A DNA stretch of 64,000 nt from Alteraquisediminimonas sediminicola (GTDB lineage: Bacteria; Pseudomonadota; Alphaproteobacteria; Sphingomonadales; Sphingomonadaceae). The stretch lies in the NCBI RefSeq assembly GCF_019740335.1, contig NZ_JAHXZS010000001.1, forward strand, positions 930,001 through 994,000, written 5' to 3'. A program made the position numbers and the translations under genes. The notes under the pieces are model-generated. The model saw only the letters and a list, made by a program, of their open reading frames with translations, made no database searches and had not been told where the DNA came from. Positions 44,161-54,257 of this stretch are shown one piece after another; position 1 is the stretch's first letter, and the number at the start of each line of letters is the position of its first letter.

Positions 44161-46821
44161 ATGACCGAATTGTCCAAAACCTTCGACCCCGCCGCCATTG
44201 AAGCCCGCTGGTATCAGCATTGGGAAAGCACGGGCGCATTCCGCCCGTCGCGCCCGGATGCGACGCCCTATACCATCGTCATGCCGCCCCCCAATGTGAC
44301 CGGCAGCCTGCACATCGGCCATGCGCTCGATAACACGTTGCAGGACATTTTGATCCGCCACGCCCGTTTGCAGGGCAAGGATGCATTGTGGGTCGCCGGC
44401 ACCGATCACGCGGGCATCGCGACGCAGATGGTCGTCGAACGCCAGATGAACGCGCGCGGGGAAAAGCGCACCGATTATTCGCGCGATGATTTCATCGCCA
44501 AGGTCTGGGAATGGAAGGCCGAATCCGGCGGACAAATCACCGGCCAGCTCCGCCGTCTTGGCGCAAGCTGCGATTGGGCCAACGAACGCTTCACGATGGA
44601 CGAGGGCTTTTCCAAGGCTGTCCTCAAGGTGTTCGTCGAGCTCTATAAACAGGGCCTGTTGTACCGCGACAAACGTCTGGTGAACTGGGACCCCGGCCTG
44701 AAAACCGCGATTTCCGATCTGGAGGTCGAAACCAAGGAAGTGAACGGCAAGTTCTGGCACTTCCGCTATCCGCTGGCCGATGGTTCGGGCCATATTGCGG
44801 TCGCGACCACCCGGCCTGAAACCATGCTCGCCGATATGGCCGTCGCCGTGAATCCGGAAGATGAGCGCTATAAGGCATTGATCGGGACAATGGTCAAACT
44901 GCCGATCACGGGCCGGTTGATCCCGATTGTGGCCGATGAACATGCCGATCCCGAATTGGGTTCGGGCGCAGTGAAGATCACGCCGGGCCATGATTTCAAC
45001 GACTTTGAAGTGGGCAAGCGCGCAGGGTTCAAACCCGCCGACATGCTCAACATGCTCGATGCCGATGCCAATGTGATCCAGACCGCAGACGGCCTGATCC
45101 CGGCTGAATTCCTCGGTATGGAACGCTTTCAGGCCCGCAAGCTTGTGGTCGAGCAGATCGACGCGCTCGGCCTGTTGGACAAGATCGAAGATCGCGTCAT
45201 CCAGACCCCTTATGGCGACCGTTCGGGCGTGGTCATCGAGCCTTGGCTGACCGACCAATGGTATGTCGATGCCGCAACACTCGCCAAGCCCGCGATTGAG
45301 GCCGTGCGCTCGGGCGCGATCAAGATCGTCCCGAAAACATGGGAAAAAACCTATTTCAACTGGATGGAAAATATCCAGCCGTGGTGCGTGTCGCGCCAAT
45401 TGTGGTGGGGCCATCAAATCCCCGCTTGGTATGATGAAGATGGCAAGGTCTATGTCGCCGATGATGAGGCCGATGCACAGGCACAGGCGGGCGCAGGCGT
45501 AAAGCTCACCCGCGACACAGATGTGCTCGACACGTGGTTCTCGTCCGCGCTCTGGCCGTTCGGCACACTGGGCTGGCCGGAAAATGAGGCGATGGTCCAG
45601 CGCCATTACCCGAATGATGTGCTGATTTCCGGCTTCGACATCCTGTTCTTCTGGGATGCCCGCATGGTGATGCAGGGCCTGCATTTCATGAAGGAAGTGC
45701 CGTGGAAGACGCTCTATCTCCATGGTCTGGTCCGCGCCGCCGATGGCTCGAAAATGTCCAAATCCAAGGGCAATACCGTCGATCCCCTGGGCCTGATTGA
45801 CAAATATGGCGCGGATGCGCTGCGTTTCACCCTGACCGCGATGGAAAGCCAAGGCCGCGACATCAAGCTCGATGAAAAGCGGGTCGAGGGCTATCGCAAC
45901 TTCGCGACCAAGCTGTGGAACGCCACCCGCTTCTGCATGTCGAACGGCATCGGCGCGTCGCAAACGCTCGAAGCCCCCAAGGCCGAACTTGCCGTCAATC
46001 GCTGGATCATCGGCGAGGTGATGGAAACCTTGGCGAAACTCGACAAGGCGCTGGTTGACCTGCGCTATGATGAAGCCGCGAACAGCATCTATCATTTCGT
46101 ATGGAACAATTTCTGCGACTGGTATCTCGAACTGATCAAGCCGCCCTTTATCGATGGCGAAAAGGGCGAGACCGATCCGGAATCGAAAATCGTGGCCGGT
46201 TGGGTGCTCGATCAGATCTTGGTCATGCTCCACCCGTTCATGCCGTTCATCACGGAAGAATTGTGGCACGCCTTGGCCGATCCCGCCAACCCGCGCCCGC
46301 ATGATCTGATCCACGCCCGCTGGCCCGCGCCACAGGCGACGGTGGATGCGGCGGCACAGGCAGAAATCGACTGGCTGATCCGTCTGGTGAGCGAAGTCCG
46401 CACCGCCAAGAATGAACTCGGCATCGCGCCGGGGGCCAAGCTCAATGCATTCGTCCGCGACGCCTCCAGCCAGACCATCGCGCGGCTTGCCAGCCAGCAA
46501 TCGACGATTGCCCGGCTTGCCCGGCTCGAAAATGTGGCGATGACACAGGCTCCCGAAGGCGGCGCGATCCAATTGGTGGTGGACGAGGCAACCTTCGTCC
46601 TGCCGCTGGCGGGCGTGATCGATCTCGACGCCGAACGCGCGCGCATCAACAAGGCGATAGAGTCCCTGTCCAAGGAAATGGCGGGCCTGTCCGGTCGCCT
46701 CAACAACCCGGCCTTTGTCGAAAAGGCAAAGCCCGAGGCAGTGGAAAAGGCCCGTGCCGACCATGATGAAAAAGCATCGGAAGTCGAACGATTGGAAGCC
46801 GCGCTGAAGCGTCTGGGGTGA
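44161..46821 (+). CDS. valS: Valine-tRNA ligase
   Basis: An 886-residue class I synthetase. The HIGH motif is H-I-G-H at residues 51-54 and KMSKS is about 530 ([14 protein letters not shown]). The CP1 editing domain has [16 protein letters not shown]. The C-terminus is a coiled-coil arm rich in Ala/Glu/Lys, typical of ValRS. It starts 18 bp after ppdK. Confidence 0.97.
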   Translation: MTELSKTFDPAAIEARWYQHWESTGAFRPSRPDATPYTIVMPPPNVTGSLHIGHALDNTLQDILIRHARLQGKDALWVAGTDHAGIATQMVVERQMNARGEKRTDYSRDDFIAKVWEWKAESGGQITGQLRRLGASCDWANERFTMDEGFSKAVLKVFVELYKQGLLYRDKRLVNWDPGLKTAISDLEVETKEVNGKFWHFRYPLADGSGHIAVATTRPETMLADMAVAVNPEDERYKALIGTMVKLPITGRLIPIVADEHADPELGSGAVKITPGHDFNDFEVGKRAGFKPADMLNMLDADANVIQTADGLIPAEFLGMERFQARKLVVEQIDALGLLDKIEDRVIQTPYGDRSGVVIEPWLTDQWYVDAATLAKPAIEAVRSGAIKIVPKTWEKTYFNWMENIQPWCVSRQLWWGHQIPAWYDEDGKVYVADDEADAQAQAGAGVKLTRDTDVLDTWFSSALWPFGTLGWPENEAMVQRHYPNDVLISGFDILFFWDARMVMQGLHFMKEVPWKTLYLHGLVRAADGSKMSKSKGNTVDPLGLIDKYGADALRFTLTAMESQGRDIKLDEKRVEGYRNFATKLWNATRFCMSNGIGASQTLEAPKAELAVNRWIIGEVMETLAKLDKALVDLRYDEAANSIYHFVWNNFCDWYLELIKPPFIDGEKGETDPESKIVAGWVLDQILVMLHPFMPFITEELWHALADPANPRPHDLIHARWPAPQATVDAAAQAEIDWLIRLVSEVRTAKNELGIAPGAKLNAFVRDASSQTIARLASQQSTIARLARLENVAMTQAPEGGAIQLVVDEATFVLPLAGVIDLDAERARINKAIESLSKEMAGLSGRLNNPAFVEKAKPEAVEKARADHDEKASEVERLEAALKRLG

Positions 46822-46826
46822 TAACT

Positions 46827-46855
46827 CTAGGGGGAAGGATATCCCTTTCCCCTAG
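46827..46855. terminator. Bidirectional hairpin between valS and the hydroxylase gene
   Basis: The arms CTAGGGGGAAGG and CCTTTCCCCTAG around ATATC form a near-perfect stem in the gap between converging genes. It begins 5 bp after the valS stop and its right arm just enters the end of the minus-strand gene. Confidence 0.7.
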
Positions 46856-47571
46856 ACCCAATATCCCTCGCGAAACCATTTGGTGATGACATATTTCACC
46901 CCGGCCTCGACCGGCTGGCCAGCATGGAGCGCAAAGGGGTTGGGGCTGCCATCGGCCCGCATATTATTCCACATGATCAACAGGCCCGGCACCGGCTGCA
47001 TCGCAAAACCGGCATCGCGAAACCATGTATTGCCACCCGCTTCCGGCGCGTTGAGATAGATCATCGCCGTCCATGTCCGCTGGCCGCCGGTCCGCATGTT
47101 ATCCGGCCAGATCCCGCGCTTCAGGCTGAAATAATCCTGATGCAGGTCGAACTGCTGCCCGACCTTATAGCGTTGCCCCTGCATGGTTTCGCCTTGGCGC
47201 GGGTGCAGGCCCATCACATCGCAGATCCGCGCATCGATCTCGGCGACCAACCGGTCAAAACGATCAAGATCACCGCTATCGGACGTCCGGCGCTCGGATG
47301 CATAGCCCTCATCGCTCACCACCTCGGACGGGTGGCAATCCGCATCGATCATCGCGATCAGCGCGGCACATTCGGCGGGCGTGACAAAATCATAGCCATA
47401 AAACATATCGAGCCGGTCATTATCCACCCGCCCGACATTGGCTGCGCGATCCAGCGCCGCGCACACCATCTCCCCCACCGCCGCACGGCGGCTGGAGGCC
47501 GTATCAGGATCATTGATCGTCAATGATCCTACAGGCGGCACCCCGGCCCTGTTCGCCTCCCTCTCCGCCAT
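46852..47571 (-). CDS. 2-oxoglutarate/Fe(II) oxygenase, prolyl 4-hydroxylase-like
   Basis: A 239-residue protein whose C-terminal half is a P4Hc double-stranded beta-helix. Fe ligands are H and D of H-Q-D-Y-F (with GQQFDL before it) and the distal H in FALHAGQPVEAG; the 2-oxoglutarate-binding Lys is in KYVITKWFRE. MIYLNAPEAGGNTWF is a family signature. The hydroxylated substrate in bacteria is usually unknown. It starts 3 bp after the DUF885 gene and is probably co-transcribed with it. Confidence 0.88.
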   Translation of the reverse strand: MAEREANRAGVPPVGSLTINDPDTASSRRAAVGEMVCAALDRAANVGRVDNDRLDMFYGYDFVTPAECAALIAMIDADCHPSEVVSDEGYASERRTSDSGDLDRFDRLVAEIDARICDVMGLHPRQGETMQGQRYKVGQQFDLHQDYFSLKRGIWPDNMRTGGQRTWTAMIYLNAPEAGGNTWFRDAGFAMQPVPGLLIMWNNMRADGSPNPFALHAGQPVEAGVKYVITKWFREGYWV

Positions 47572-47574
47572 CGC

Positions 47575-49413
47575 TCACTTGCGCTCCGCCAGCCATGTAT
47601 CGATCTTGTTTTCCAGCACCGCCATCGGCAAGGCGCCGGTCATCAGGATCTGGGCATGGAATTCGCGCGGATCGAATTTCTTGCCGAGTACCGCCTGCGC
47701 CCGCGCCTTCATCTGCGCAATCGTCATCTGCCCGATCTTATACGCCAGCGCCTGACCCGGAATGGCGATGTAGCGCTCCACTTCCGACCGCACATCGGTC
47801 TCGCCCATCGAACTGTTGGCGATCATATACTCCATCGCCTGTTGGCGGGTCCAACCCTTGGCATGGATACCGGTATCGACGACCAGCCGCATCGCGCGCA
47901 GCATCTCATCATCCAGCCCGCCAAAGCGGCTATAGGGGTCCTGCTCCATCCCCAGTTCATGCCACAGGCTTTCGGCATAAAGCGCCCAGCCCTCGACATA
48001 GGCCGTATTGCCGCCAAAGCGCATAAAGGCAGGCAGATCCTTATTTTCCTGCGCAAGGCTGATCTGGAAATGATGGCCGGGGATCGCTTCATGGAGATAC
48101 AAAGTCTCCATCCCCGGCGTGGTGCGGCTCGGCAGATCATAGGTGTTGAAATAGAAAATACCGGGCCGGGTTCCATCCGCCGATCCCTGTTGATAGGAAC
48201 CGCCCGCATCGGTCTTTTCGCGATAGGCAGGCACCGCCCGAATTTCGAGTGGTGTCTTGGGAATGACCGAAAACTGTTCGCGCACACGCTTGTCGACCTG
48301 CTGGCCAATAGCGAAATAGCCATCGCGCAGCGCCTCCTTGCTCATCGGCTTGAACCGGGCATCGGTGCGGATAAAGTCGAAAAATTGCGCCAGCGTACCG
48401 CTAAAGCCAACCTTGGCCTTGATCGTCTCCATCTCTCCACGAATACGTTCGACCTCAGCCAGCCCGATCTGATGCACCTGATCCGCCGATAACGGCAAGG
48501 TCGTATTCTGCTCGATCAGATAGTCATAAAGCGCTGGCCCGCCCTTCATATGGACCAGCCCCACCCCTTCGCGCGCCTTGGGCAGATAGATATTCTTGAG
48601 AAAATCATGCATCCGGCGATAAGCGGGGCGAATTTCCTGTCGATATTGGCGGAGATAGGCCCGGCTCAACCGCGCCTTGTCCGCCGCAGAAAAATCCGCC
48701 GGAAATTTGGCGATGGGCGCAAGGAAAGGTGCATCTTTTTCCGACTGTCCCAATTGCATCGCGAATTGGTCGATCATGTTTTGTACGATCAAACGGGGAT
48801 GCACGATTTGCTTGGTCAGGCCCTCGCGAAAACGCAGGATCGAACGATCGAGCAAGCGGACATAACCGCTATTACGCAACAGATTATTGTCATAATCGGC
48901 AATAGTCTTGAACGGCGCCGCCGATTGACCGGATGCCAGATCGGGATAAAAAGTCTGAAACCCGGAAAAATGATCAAGCGGGCGCACCGCCGTCCCGGCC
49001 AAAATCGGCGGAGACAGCCCCTTTAACGTCATCTCGGTTTGCCAGCGAAAACTGTCATAGGCCACGCGATTTGTCGGGTTCAGCCGGTCCCGATCAATCG
49101 CGCGCAAGCGGACAAGATCAGCCCTTGCGGCCATGCGCTCACCATCGAAAAAAGCTTCGGTGACATAATCGCCAAACTTGCTCGCATAACGCAGATCGCC
49201 GCGAAACAGCGCATTGATCGGATTGCGCCGCAATGAGGCTTCATCGCTTTCGGCAAACAAACGGATCAACGCATGGTCGGCGTCTTCTTCCGGTGCGGCG
49301 ATTGTGGTTGGTGCAGCAACAACGGGGGTAGCCATCTCGGCCATGGCAGGCACATGGCCAGACATGAGCAAGGCCATCAGCACCGCACAGGAAGAACGCA
49401 ACAAATATACCAT
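47575..49413 (-). CDS. DUF885 family exported metalloprotein (putative peptidase)
   Basis: A 612-residue protein with an N-terminal signal peptide (about residues 1-26, ending P-A-M-A). The H-E-A-I-P-G-H-H-F motif in LYLHEAIPGHHFQ is the zinc-type site of the DUF885 family, whose members are thought to be carboxypeptidase-like. FGGNTAYVEGWALYAE is a second conserved block. The gene diverges from the DUF4402 gene and overlaps no neighbour. Substrate is not known. Confidence 0.87.
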   Translation of the reverse strand: MVYLLRSSCAVLMALLMSGHVPAMAEMATPVVAAPTTIAAPEEDADHALIRLFAESDEASLRRNPINALFRGDLRYASKFGDYVTEAFFDGERMAARADLVRLRAIDRDRLNPTNRVAYDSFRWQTEMTLKGLSPPILAGTAVRPLDHFSGFQTFYPDLASGQSAAPFKTIADYDNNLLRNSGYVRLLDRSILRFREGLTKQIVHPRLIVQNMIDQFAMQLGQSEKDAPFLAPIAKFPADFSAADKARLSRAYLRQYRQEIRPAYRRMHDFLKNIYLPKAREGVGLVHMKGGPALYDYLIEQNTTLPLSADQVHQIGLAEVERIRGEMETIKAKVGFSGTLAQFFDFIRTDARFKPMSKEALRDGYFAIGQQVDKRVREQFSVIPKTPLEIRAVPAYREKTDAGGSYQQGSADGTRPGIFYFNTYDLPSRTTPGMETLYLHEAIPGHHFQISLAQENKDLPAFMRFGGNTAYVEGWALYAESLWHELGMEQDPYSRFGGLDDEMLRAMRLVVDTGIHAKGWTRQQAMEYMIANSSMGETDVRSEVERYIAIPGQALAYKIGQMTIAQMKARAQAVLGKKFDPREFHAQILMTGALPMAVLENKIDTWLAERK

Positions 49414-49540
49414 TTTACCGCCCCGCTTAATCAGGCCGAATTGATCGCATCAAGCAGGGCACGGGTCAACCGGGCCAGCACATAGAAACGACATCCACTT
49501 CCCAACCTGTATGTTTGCGCTTAGGATGCGCCCTAGGGAC

Positions 49541-50068
49541 ATGAAAAACAAGCCAATCCTTGCGGCGACCTGCCTCGCCCTTAGCGTGATTTCCGCGCAC
49601 CCCGGCCCTGTATTCGCACAATGCCAACTCTGCGCCCAATCGCCCAATGACATGGGGGATGAGGCACTGACCTATCATCTGCAGGTTGAGGTCATCCAAC
49701 CGCTCAATTTCGATCGGATCGCACTCGATAATAATATGACGAGCGGCAGCGTCACGGTCGCGCCCGAAGGTGGGCGATCCCTGTCGGGGCAAGTGGTCGA
49801 TCTGGGCGGACAGCCAATGTCGGGCCGGGTGCGCCTGCGCGGCGCACCGGGACGCGCCGTCCGGATCGACCTGCCCAATGCGGTCACGATGATCGGGCCG
49901 GGCGGCAAAACCGCCATGCTGGCCCAGATTCACACCAGCCTGCCCTCATCCCCTCGGCTCGGCGGGGATGGGACGCTGGAATTCAGCTTTGGCGGCCAGT
50001 TGATGGTGACGGGGTCGACCATAGGCGAATTTCGAGGCCGCGTCCCCATCGACGCTTATTATGAATAA
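49541..50068 (+). CDS. Exported DUF4402-domain protein
   Basis: A 175-residue secreted beta-rich protein with signal peptide M-K-N-K-P-I-L-A-A-T-C-L, cleaved near P-V-F-A. The ATG at 49541 was preferred because upstream codons lack a signal context. The body carries PLNFDRI near the start of the domain, a pattern of DUF4402 proteins often linked to pilus-like or envelope structures. Two cysteines follow the cleavage site (Q-C-Q-L-C). It stands alone and converges on lysA. Confidence 0.75.
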   Translation: MKNKPILAATCLALSVISAHPGPVFAQCQLCAQSPNDMGDEALTYHLQVEVIQPLNFDRIALDNNMTSGSVTVAPEGGRSLSGQVVDLGGQPMSGRVRLRGAPGRAVRIDLPNAVTMIGPGGKTAMLAQIHTSLPSSPRLGGDGTLEFSFGGQLMVTGSTIGEFRGRVPIDAYYE

Positions 50069-50074
50069 GCGCTT

Positions 50075-51334
50075 TTAAAGCCAGTCAGGCACATTATCCC
50101 CGGCGATCAGCGTTTCCAACGGCTGGCGCGCGCGCACGACCGACCATTTATCGCCCTTCACCAATACCTCTGGCGTCAATGCACGGCTATTGTAAGTGCT
50201 CGCCATTGTCGCGCCATAGGCACCCGCCGTGGCGAACACCATCAGGTCATCCGCCTCAAAATCAGGCGTCACGCGATTGGTCGCAAAAGTATCGCCCGTT
50301 TCGCACACCGGTCCGACCACCGTCGACGACATCGTATCACCGCGCGGACGCACCGCACGAATATCATGCCATGCATCATAGAGGCTCGGTCGCATCAAAT
50401 CGTTCATCGCCGCATCGACGATCACGAAATCATTGGCCGCGCCCTGCTTGATCCGGATCACCCGGCTCAACAGCACCCCGGCATTGGCGACGATCAACCG
50501 CCCCGGTTCGAACATCAAACGGACATTCCAGCCCTTGGTCGCCTTGGCCACCATCTGGCCATAAGCAGCGGGCGATGGCGGCAATGGTTCAGCCGGATCA
50601 TAAGGCACGCCCAGCCCGCCACCAAGATCAGCCGTCGCCAATACATGACCAGCGGCGCGCAATTCGGCCATCAATGCCCCGATCTTTTCAAAGGCGGCAC
50701 GCAATGGGTCGAGATTGGTCAACTGGCTGCCGATATGCACCGCAATGCCCTGCACCCGCAGCCCCGGCAGCGCCGCCGCCAGCGCATAAGCCTGCACCGC
50801 GCGATCATATGCAACGCCGAATTTGTTTTCCTTGCCCCCGGTGGAAATCTTGGCATGGGTCCCGGCGATCACATCCGGGTTGATGCGAAACGCGATGGGC
50901 GCAATCTTGCCCATCTCCACTGCGACCGCCGACAGCATTTCCGCCTCCGGCTCGGATTCCACGTTGAACTGGAAAATCCCTTCCTCCAGCGCGAGACGCA
51001 TTTCATCCGCCGTCTTGCCGACGCCCGAAAACACGATGCGATCCGCCGGAATCCCCGCCGCACGCGCGCGCATCAATTCGCCTGCCGACACGACATCCGC
51101 GCCATAGCCCTGTTTGGCCAAGGTCGCGAGCACTGCCCGATTGGGATTGGCCTTGACCGCAAAGGCGATCAGCGGATCGCCGGTCGCGGCCAGCGCTTCA
51201 CGAAACACCTGCGCATGGCGCTCAATCGTCGCGGTGGAATAGACATAGACGGGCGTGCCGACCTGTTCGGCAATCGTCTCCAACGAGACGCCCTCGGCGT
51301 GCATCACGCCGTCAATCAATTCAAAATGGTCCAT
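50075..51334 (-). CDS. lysA: Diaminopimelate decarboxylase
   Basis: A 419-residue PLP enzyme converting meso-diaminopimelate to lysine. PLP-binding Lys61 is in A-F-A-V-K-A-N-P-N; HIGSQ (about residue 210) and GPVCETGDTFA (with the active-site Cys) are conserved. It is the last gene of an argH-lptM-lysA run on the minus strand, separated from the small lipoprotein by 59 bp. Confidence 0.97.
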   Translation of the reverse strand: MDHFELIDGVMHAEGVSLETIAEQVGTPVYVYSTATIERHAQVFREALAATGDPLIAFAVKANPNRAVLATLAKQGYGADVVSAGELMRARAAGIPADRIVFSGVGKTADEMRLALEEGIFQFNVESEPEAEMLSAVAVEMGKIAPIAFRINPDVIAGTHAKISTGGKENKFGVAYDRAVQAYALAAALPGLRVQGIAVHIGSQLTNLDPLRAAFEKIGALMAELRAAGHVLATADLGGGLGVPYDPAEPLPPSPAAYGQMVAKATKGWNVRLMFEPGRLIVANAGVLLSRVIRIKQGAANDFVIVDAAMNDLMRPSLYDAWHDIRAVRPRGDTMSSTVVGPVCETGDTFATNRVTPDFEADDLMVFATAGAYGATMASTYNSRALTPEVLVKGDKWSVVRARQPLETLIAGDNVPDWL

Positions 51335-51393
51335 GGGTCAGGCTCAATCAGCAAAAATGTCTAAAAATAATCCGCGCGTCACAGATCCACGCG

Positions 51394-51639
51394 TCACTTG
51401 GGCGGAAGATCGAAATAATCGTCATAGCGATCCTGCGAACGCCCCAGCAATTCATCGCTTCGGCCCGGCACAGCCTCCGCCGATGGGCGCATCAATTGCT
51501 CCGCATTCGGCGCATAACGCGCAGAGTCAGCCTTGGGCGGCAGCGACGTGCCCGACACCGGTTTCAACGGCTCGCGACGGCCACAACCGCTGGCCAATAA
51601 TGCCATGCCGAGCACGACCATCACGCCGATCCGTTTCAT
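51394..51639 (-). CDS. lptM: Small LptM-like lipoprotein
   Basis: An 81-residue lipoprotein with signal [19 protein letters not shown]. The lipobox A-S-G-C is followed by G-R-R-E-P-L-K-P, resembling the C-G-x-x-G-P-L start of LptM (YifL), which assists maturation of the LptD translocon. E. coli lptM also lies just before dapF/lysA. The rest is a hydrophilic tail without domains. Its start overlaps the argH stop (ATGA). Confidence 0.8.
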   Translation of the reverse strand: MKRIGVMVVLGMALLASGCGRREPLKPVSGTSLPPKADSARYAPNAEQLMRPSAEAVPGRSDELLGRSQDRYDDYFDLPPK

Positions 51640-53012
51640 CCGCCTATCCCCAATTCGGCGCGTGCTTCTTCAACGCGCGCACGCACTTGTTCCGGTGCCG
51701 TCCCGCCAAAGCTCTTGCGGCTGGCCACCGATTGATCGACCGACAGCGCGGCAAACACGCGGTCATCGATCCGCGCATCGATCGCCTGCAATTCGTCCAG
51801 CGACAATTGATCGAGCGCACAGCCCTTTTGCTCTGCCAGCTTGACCGCCGCCCCGGTGATGTGATGCGCCTCGCGAAACGGAATGTCCGCGCCGCGCACC
51901 AGCCAATCGGCAAGATCGGTCGCGGTCGAAAACCCGCCCTCTGCCGCCTGACGCAGCCGCGCGGCATCAAAGGTCAGCGTTTCAACCATCCCGGTCATCG
52001 CCGCGATGCACAACGCCAACAGATCATGCGCCTCGAACACCGGCGGCTTGTCGTCCTGCATATCCTTGGAATAGGCGAGCGGCAGGCCCTTCATCGTGAT
52101 CATCAGGCTGGTGAGGCTACCGATGATCCGGCCCGAATGGCCGCGCACCAATTCCGCCGCATCCGGATTGCGCTTTTGCGGCATGATCGAACTGCCGGTC
52201 GAATAGGCATCCGGTAATTTCACGAAGCGGAATGACTGGCTGGCCCAGATGATGAACTCTTCCGCCAGCCGCGACAAATGCAGGCTGCATTGCGCCGCCG
52301 CCATCAGATAATCGAGCGCGAAATCGCGATCCGATACGCTATCCAATGAATTGCGCGTCGGCCCATCAAATCCGAGCGCCGCCGCCGTCATGTGGCGATC
52401 AATCGGAAAGCCCGTCCCCGCCAGCGCCGCCGCACCCAAGGGGGACAGGTTCATCCGCTGCCGCGCATCGCTGAACCGGCTGACATCGCGGCTGATCATT
52501 TCATAATAGGCCATCAGATGATGACCAAGCGTCACCGGCTGGGCGACCTGCAAATGGGTATAGCCCGGCATGACCGTGGCGACATTCTCACCGGCACGGA
52601 TGACCAGCGCCACCTGCAACGCCCGCAACCCCACCAGCACCCCGTCCATCGCATCGCGCACCCACAGGCGGAAATCGGTCGCCACCTGATCGTTGCGCGA
52701 CCGTGCCGTATGCAGCCGACCGGCAGGCGCGCCGATCAGCGCGGCCAACCGGCTTTCGGTCGCCATGTGAATATCTTCCAGCGCCAGATCGACCGGCACG
52801 CCATTGGCGGCATATTCCAAAGCTACGGTGTCCAGCCCGTCGCGAATCGCCTGCGCATCGCTGGCCGTGACAATGCCCTGCGCCTCCAGCATCGTGACGT
52901 GCGCCTTCGATCCGGCAATATCTTGTTGCCAGAGCCGCTTGTCGAACGGGATCGACGCGTTTATCTCGCGCATGATGGCCGTCGGGCCTTCGGCGAAACG
53001 CCCGCCCCACAT
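51636..53012 (-). CDS. argH: Argininosuccinate lyase
   Basis: A 458-residue enzyme making arginine and fumarate. The ATG at 53010-53012 gives [10 protein letters not shown], the family start; codons further upstream are not similar. The signature [12 protein letters not shown] and the [16 protein letters not shown] block are present. Its start codon overlaps that of the divergent TlpA-like gene (CATG), so each promoter must lie inside the other gene. Confidence 0.96.
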   Translation of the reverse strand: MWGGRFAEGPTAIMREINASIPFDKRLWQQDIAGSKAHVTMLEAQGIVTASDAQAIRDGLDTVALEYAANGVPVDLALEDIHMATESRLAALIGAPAGRLHTARSRNDQVATDFRLWVRDAMDGVLVGLRALQVALVIRAGENVATVMPGYTHLQVAQPVTLGHHLMAYYEMISRDVSRFSDARQRMNLSPLGAAALAGTGFPIDRHMTAAALGFDGPTRNSLDSVSDRDFALDYLMAAAQCSLHLSRLAEEFIIWASQSFRFVKLPDAYSTGSSIMPQKRNPDAAELVRGHSGRIIGSLTSLMITMKGLPLAYSKDMQDDKPPVFEAHDLLALCIAAMTGMVETLTFDAARLRQAAEGGFSTATDLADWLVRGADIPFREAHHITGAAVKLAEQKGCALDQLSLDELQAIDARIDDRVFAALSVDQSVASRKSFGGTAPEQVRARVEEARAELGIGG

Positions 53013-53613
53013 GCTATTGGAGTTACCCTCGTTGCGGCCGCTAATCTTTCTTCTCCCGCTACTGTCGCTGGTCTGTGCCTGCGATAGGCAAAGCGAAGCT
53101 CCATCGCAAGCCAAAGCCGCCGAAAACTCGGCGCAAGCCATTGCCGAGCCCGCCCCCCAAGCCCCTGCTGGCGCAGGTCTGATCAACGACTTCAAGGGAA
53201 CCCTCGCCCCCGACACGCCATTTGAAGGCCCGGATGGCAGGCCAGTCCGGCTCGCGGAATTCGCGGGCAGGCCGGTGCTCGTCAATCTCTGGGCGACATG
53301 GTGCGCGCCCTGCGTGGTCGAAATGCCGACGCTGGATGCCCTTGCCGCCGCGCGTGGCGACAAATTGCGCGTAGTCGCAATCAGCATGGACATTGAGGGC
53401 CGCCGCGCCGTCGATCCGTTTCTCGCGAAAGCGGGGCTGAAAAATATCCTCCCCTATCTCGATAAAAAGAACGATCTGATGCTGACGCTCAAGGCCGACA
53501 CATTGCCGGTCACGATCCTCTATGATTCGCAAGGCCGCGAGGTCTGGCGCATGATCGGGGAAATGGACTGGAACAGCGACAAGGCCGCCGCCCTGATCGA
53601 TCAAGCGAGCTGA
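53011..53613 (+). CDS. TlpA-like thioredoxin-fold lipoprotein
   Basis: A membrane-anchored thiol-disulfide protein, 200 residues from the ATG at 53011. A hydrophobic signal ends in the lipobox V-C-A-C, a Pro/Ala/Gln-rich linker follows, then a thioredoxin fold with W-A-T-W-C-A-P-C and a cis-Pro segment (LPVTILYD). The start is uncertain: the ATG overlaps argH, while a TTG at 53032 has GGAG 9 nt upstream and would give [17 protein letters not shown]. Likely a periplasmic reductase, for example in cytochrome c maturation. Confidence 0.86.
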   Translation: MLLELPSLRPLIFLLPLLSLVCACDRQSEAPSQAKAAENSAQAIAEPAPQAPAGAGLINDFKGTLAPDTPFEGPDGRPVRLAEFAGRPVLVNLWATWCAPCVVEMPTLDALAAARGDKLRVVAISMDIEGRRAVDPFLAKAGLKNILPYLDKKNDLMLTLKADTLPVTILYDSQGREVWRMIGEMDWNSDKAAALIDQAS

Positions 53614-53644
53614 ACGCGAAGCCCCCCACAAGGAACACGCCAAC

Positions 53645-53992
53645 ATGTATTTTCTCGTCAAAACCGCGCTATCGGCCCTGTTGATCGCGCTCATTTCCGA
53701 AGTGGCGAAGCGCAACCCCGGCTTCGGCGCACTGATCGCGTCTTTGCCGTTGATTTCGGTCATCGGCATGCTCTGGCTGTGGCATGATACGAGCGATACA
53801 GCACGCCTCGCCAGCCATGCCGAAGCGACCTTCTGGTATGTCCTACCGTCCCTGCCGATGTTCCTGATCGTGCCTTGGCTGTTGCGCCGCGATGTGCAAT
53901 TCCACCTCGCGCTGGCGCTGGGCTGCGTCATCACCATCGGCCTTTATCTGCTGATGATCTGGGTGGCCCCGCGCTTCGGCCTCAAACTCTAG
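53645..53992 (+). CDS. DUF3147 family membrane protein
   Basis: A 115-residue protein with four hydrophobic segments (about 4-20, 30-48, 62-80 and 88-108) and little else. The repeated EVAKRNPGFGALIASLPLISVIGMLWLW block suits the DUF3147 family. Function is unknown. It starts 31 bp after the TlpA-like gene and may be in the same transcript. Confidence 0.75.
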   Translation: MYFLVKTALSALLIALISEVAKRNPGFGALIASLPLISVIGMLWLWHDTSDTARLASHAEATFWYVLPSLPMFLIVPWLLRRDVQFHLALALGCVITIGLYLLMIWVAPRFGLKL

Positions 53993-54018
53993 GTCGTCGA
54001 CTCAAATATTGCCCCCCT

Positions 54019-54124
54019 CGTCATTCCCGCGAAGGCGGGAATCCATAAACACCATCGGATCGATAGAGGCGCATCACCGCGTCAGTCCGCCCTGTCTGGC
54101 TCCCTGCCCTACGCGGGGATGACG
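54019..54124. repeat. REPIN-like element (two inverted REP-type palindromes)
   Basis: The left end CGTCATTCCCGC-GAAG-GCGGGAAT (54019-54042) and the right end, an imperfect hairpin finishing GCGGGGATGACG (to 54124), point toward each other across about 60 bp. The ends are inverted relative to each other and share the core with the palindrome at 28714. Such REP doublets are mobilised by RAYT transposases; none is visible in this window. Confidence 0.7.
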
Positions 54125-54257
54125 GCATGCCCTCTGAAGAATGTCCGCACCCGATCCACCGCTCATCATTTAAGGCTTGCGCGCCGCCCCTGCTGGGCTA
54201 GCCTGTCTGGGAATAAAGGCGGCATCAAATCCGCCGCACCAGACGGAGATGATGTTG

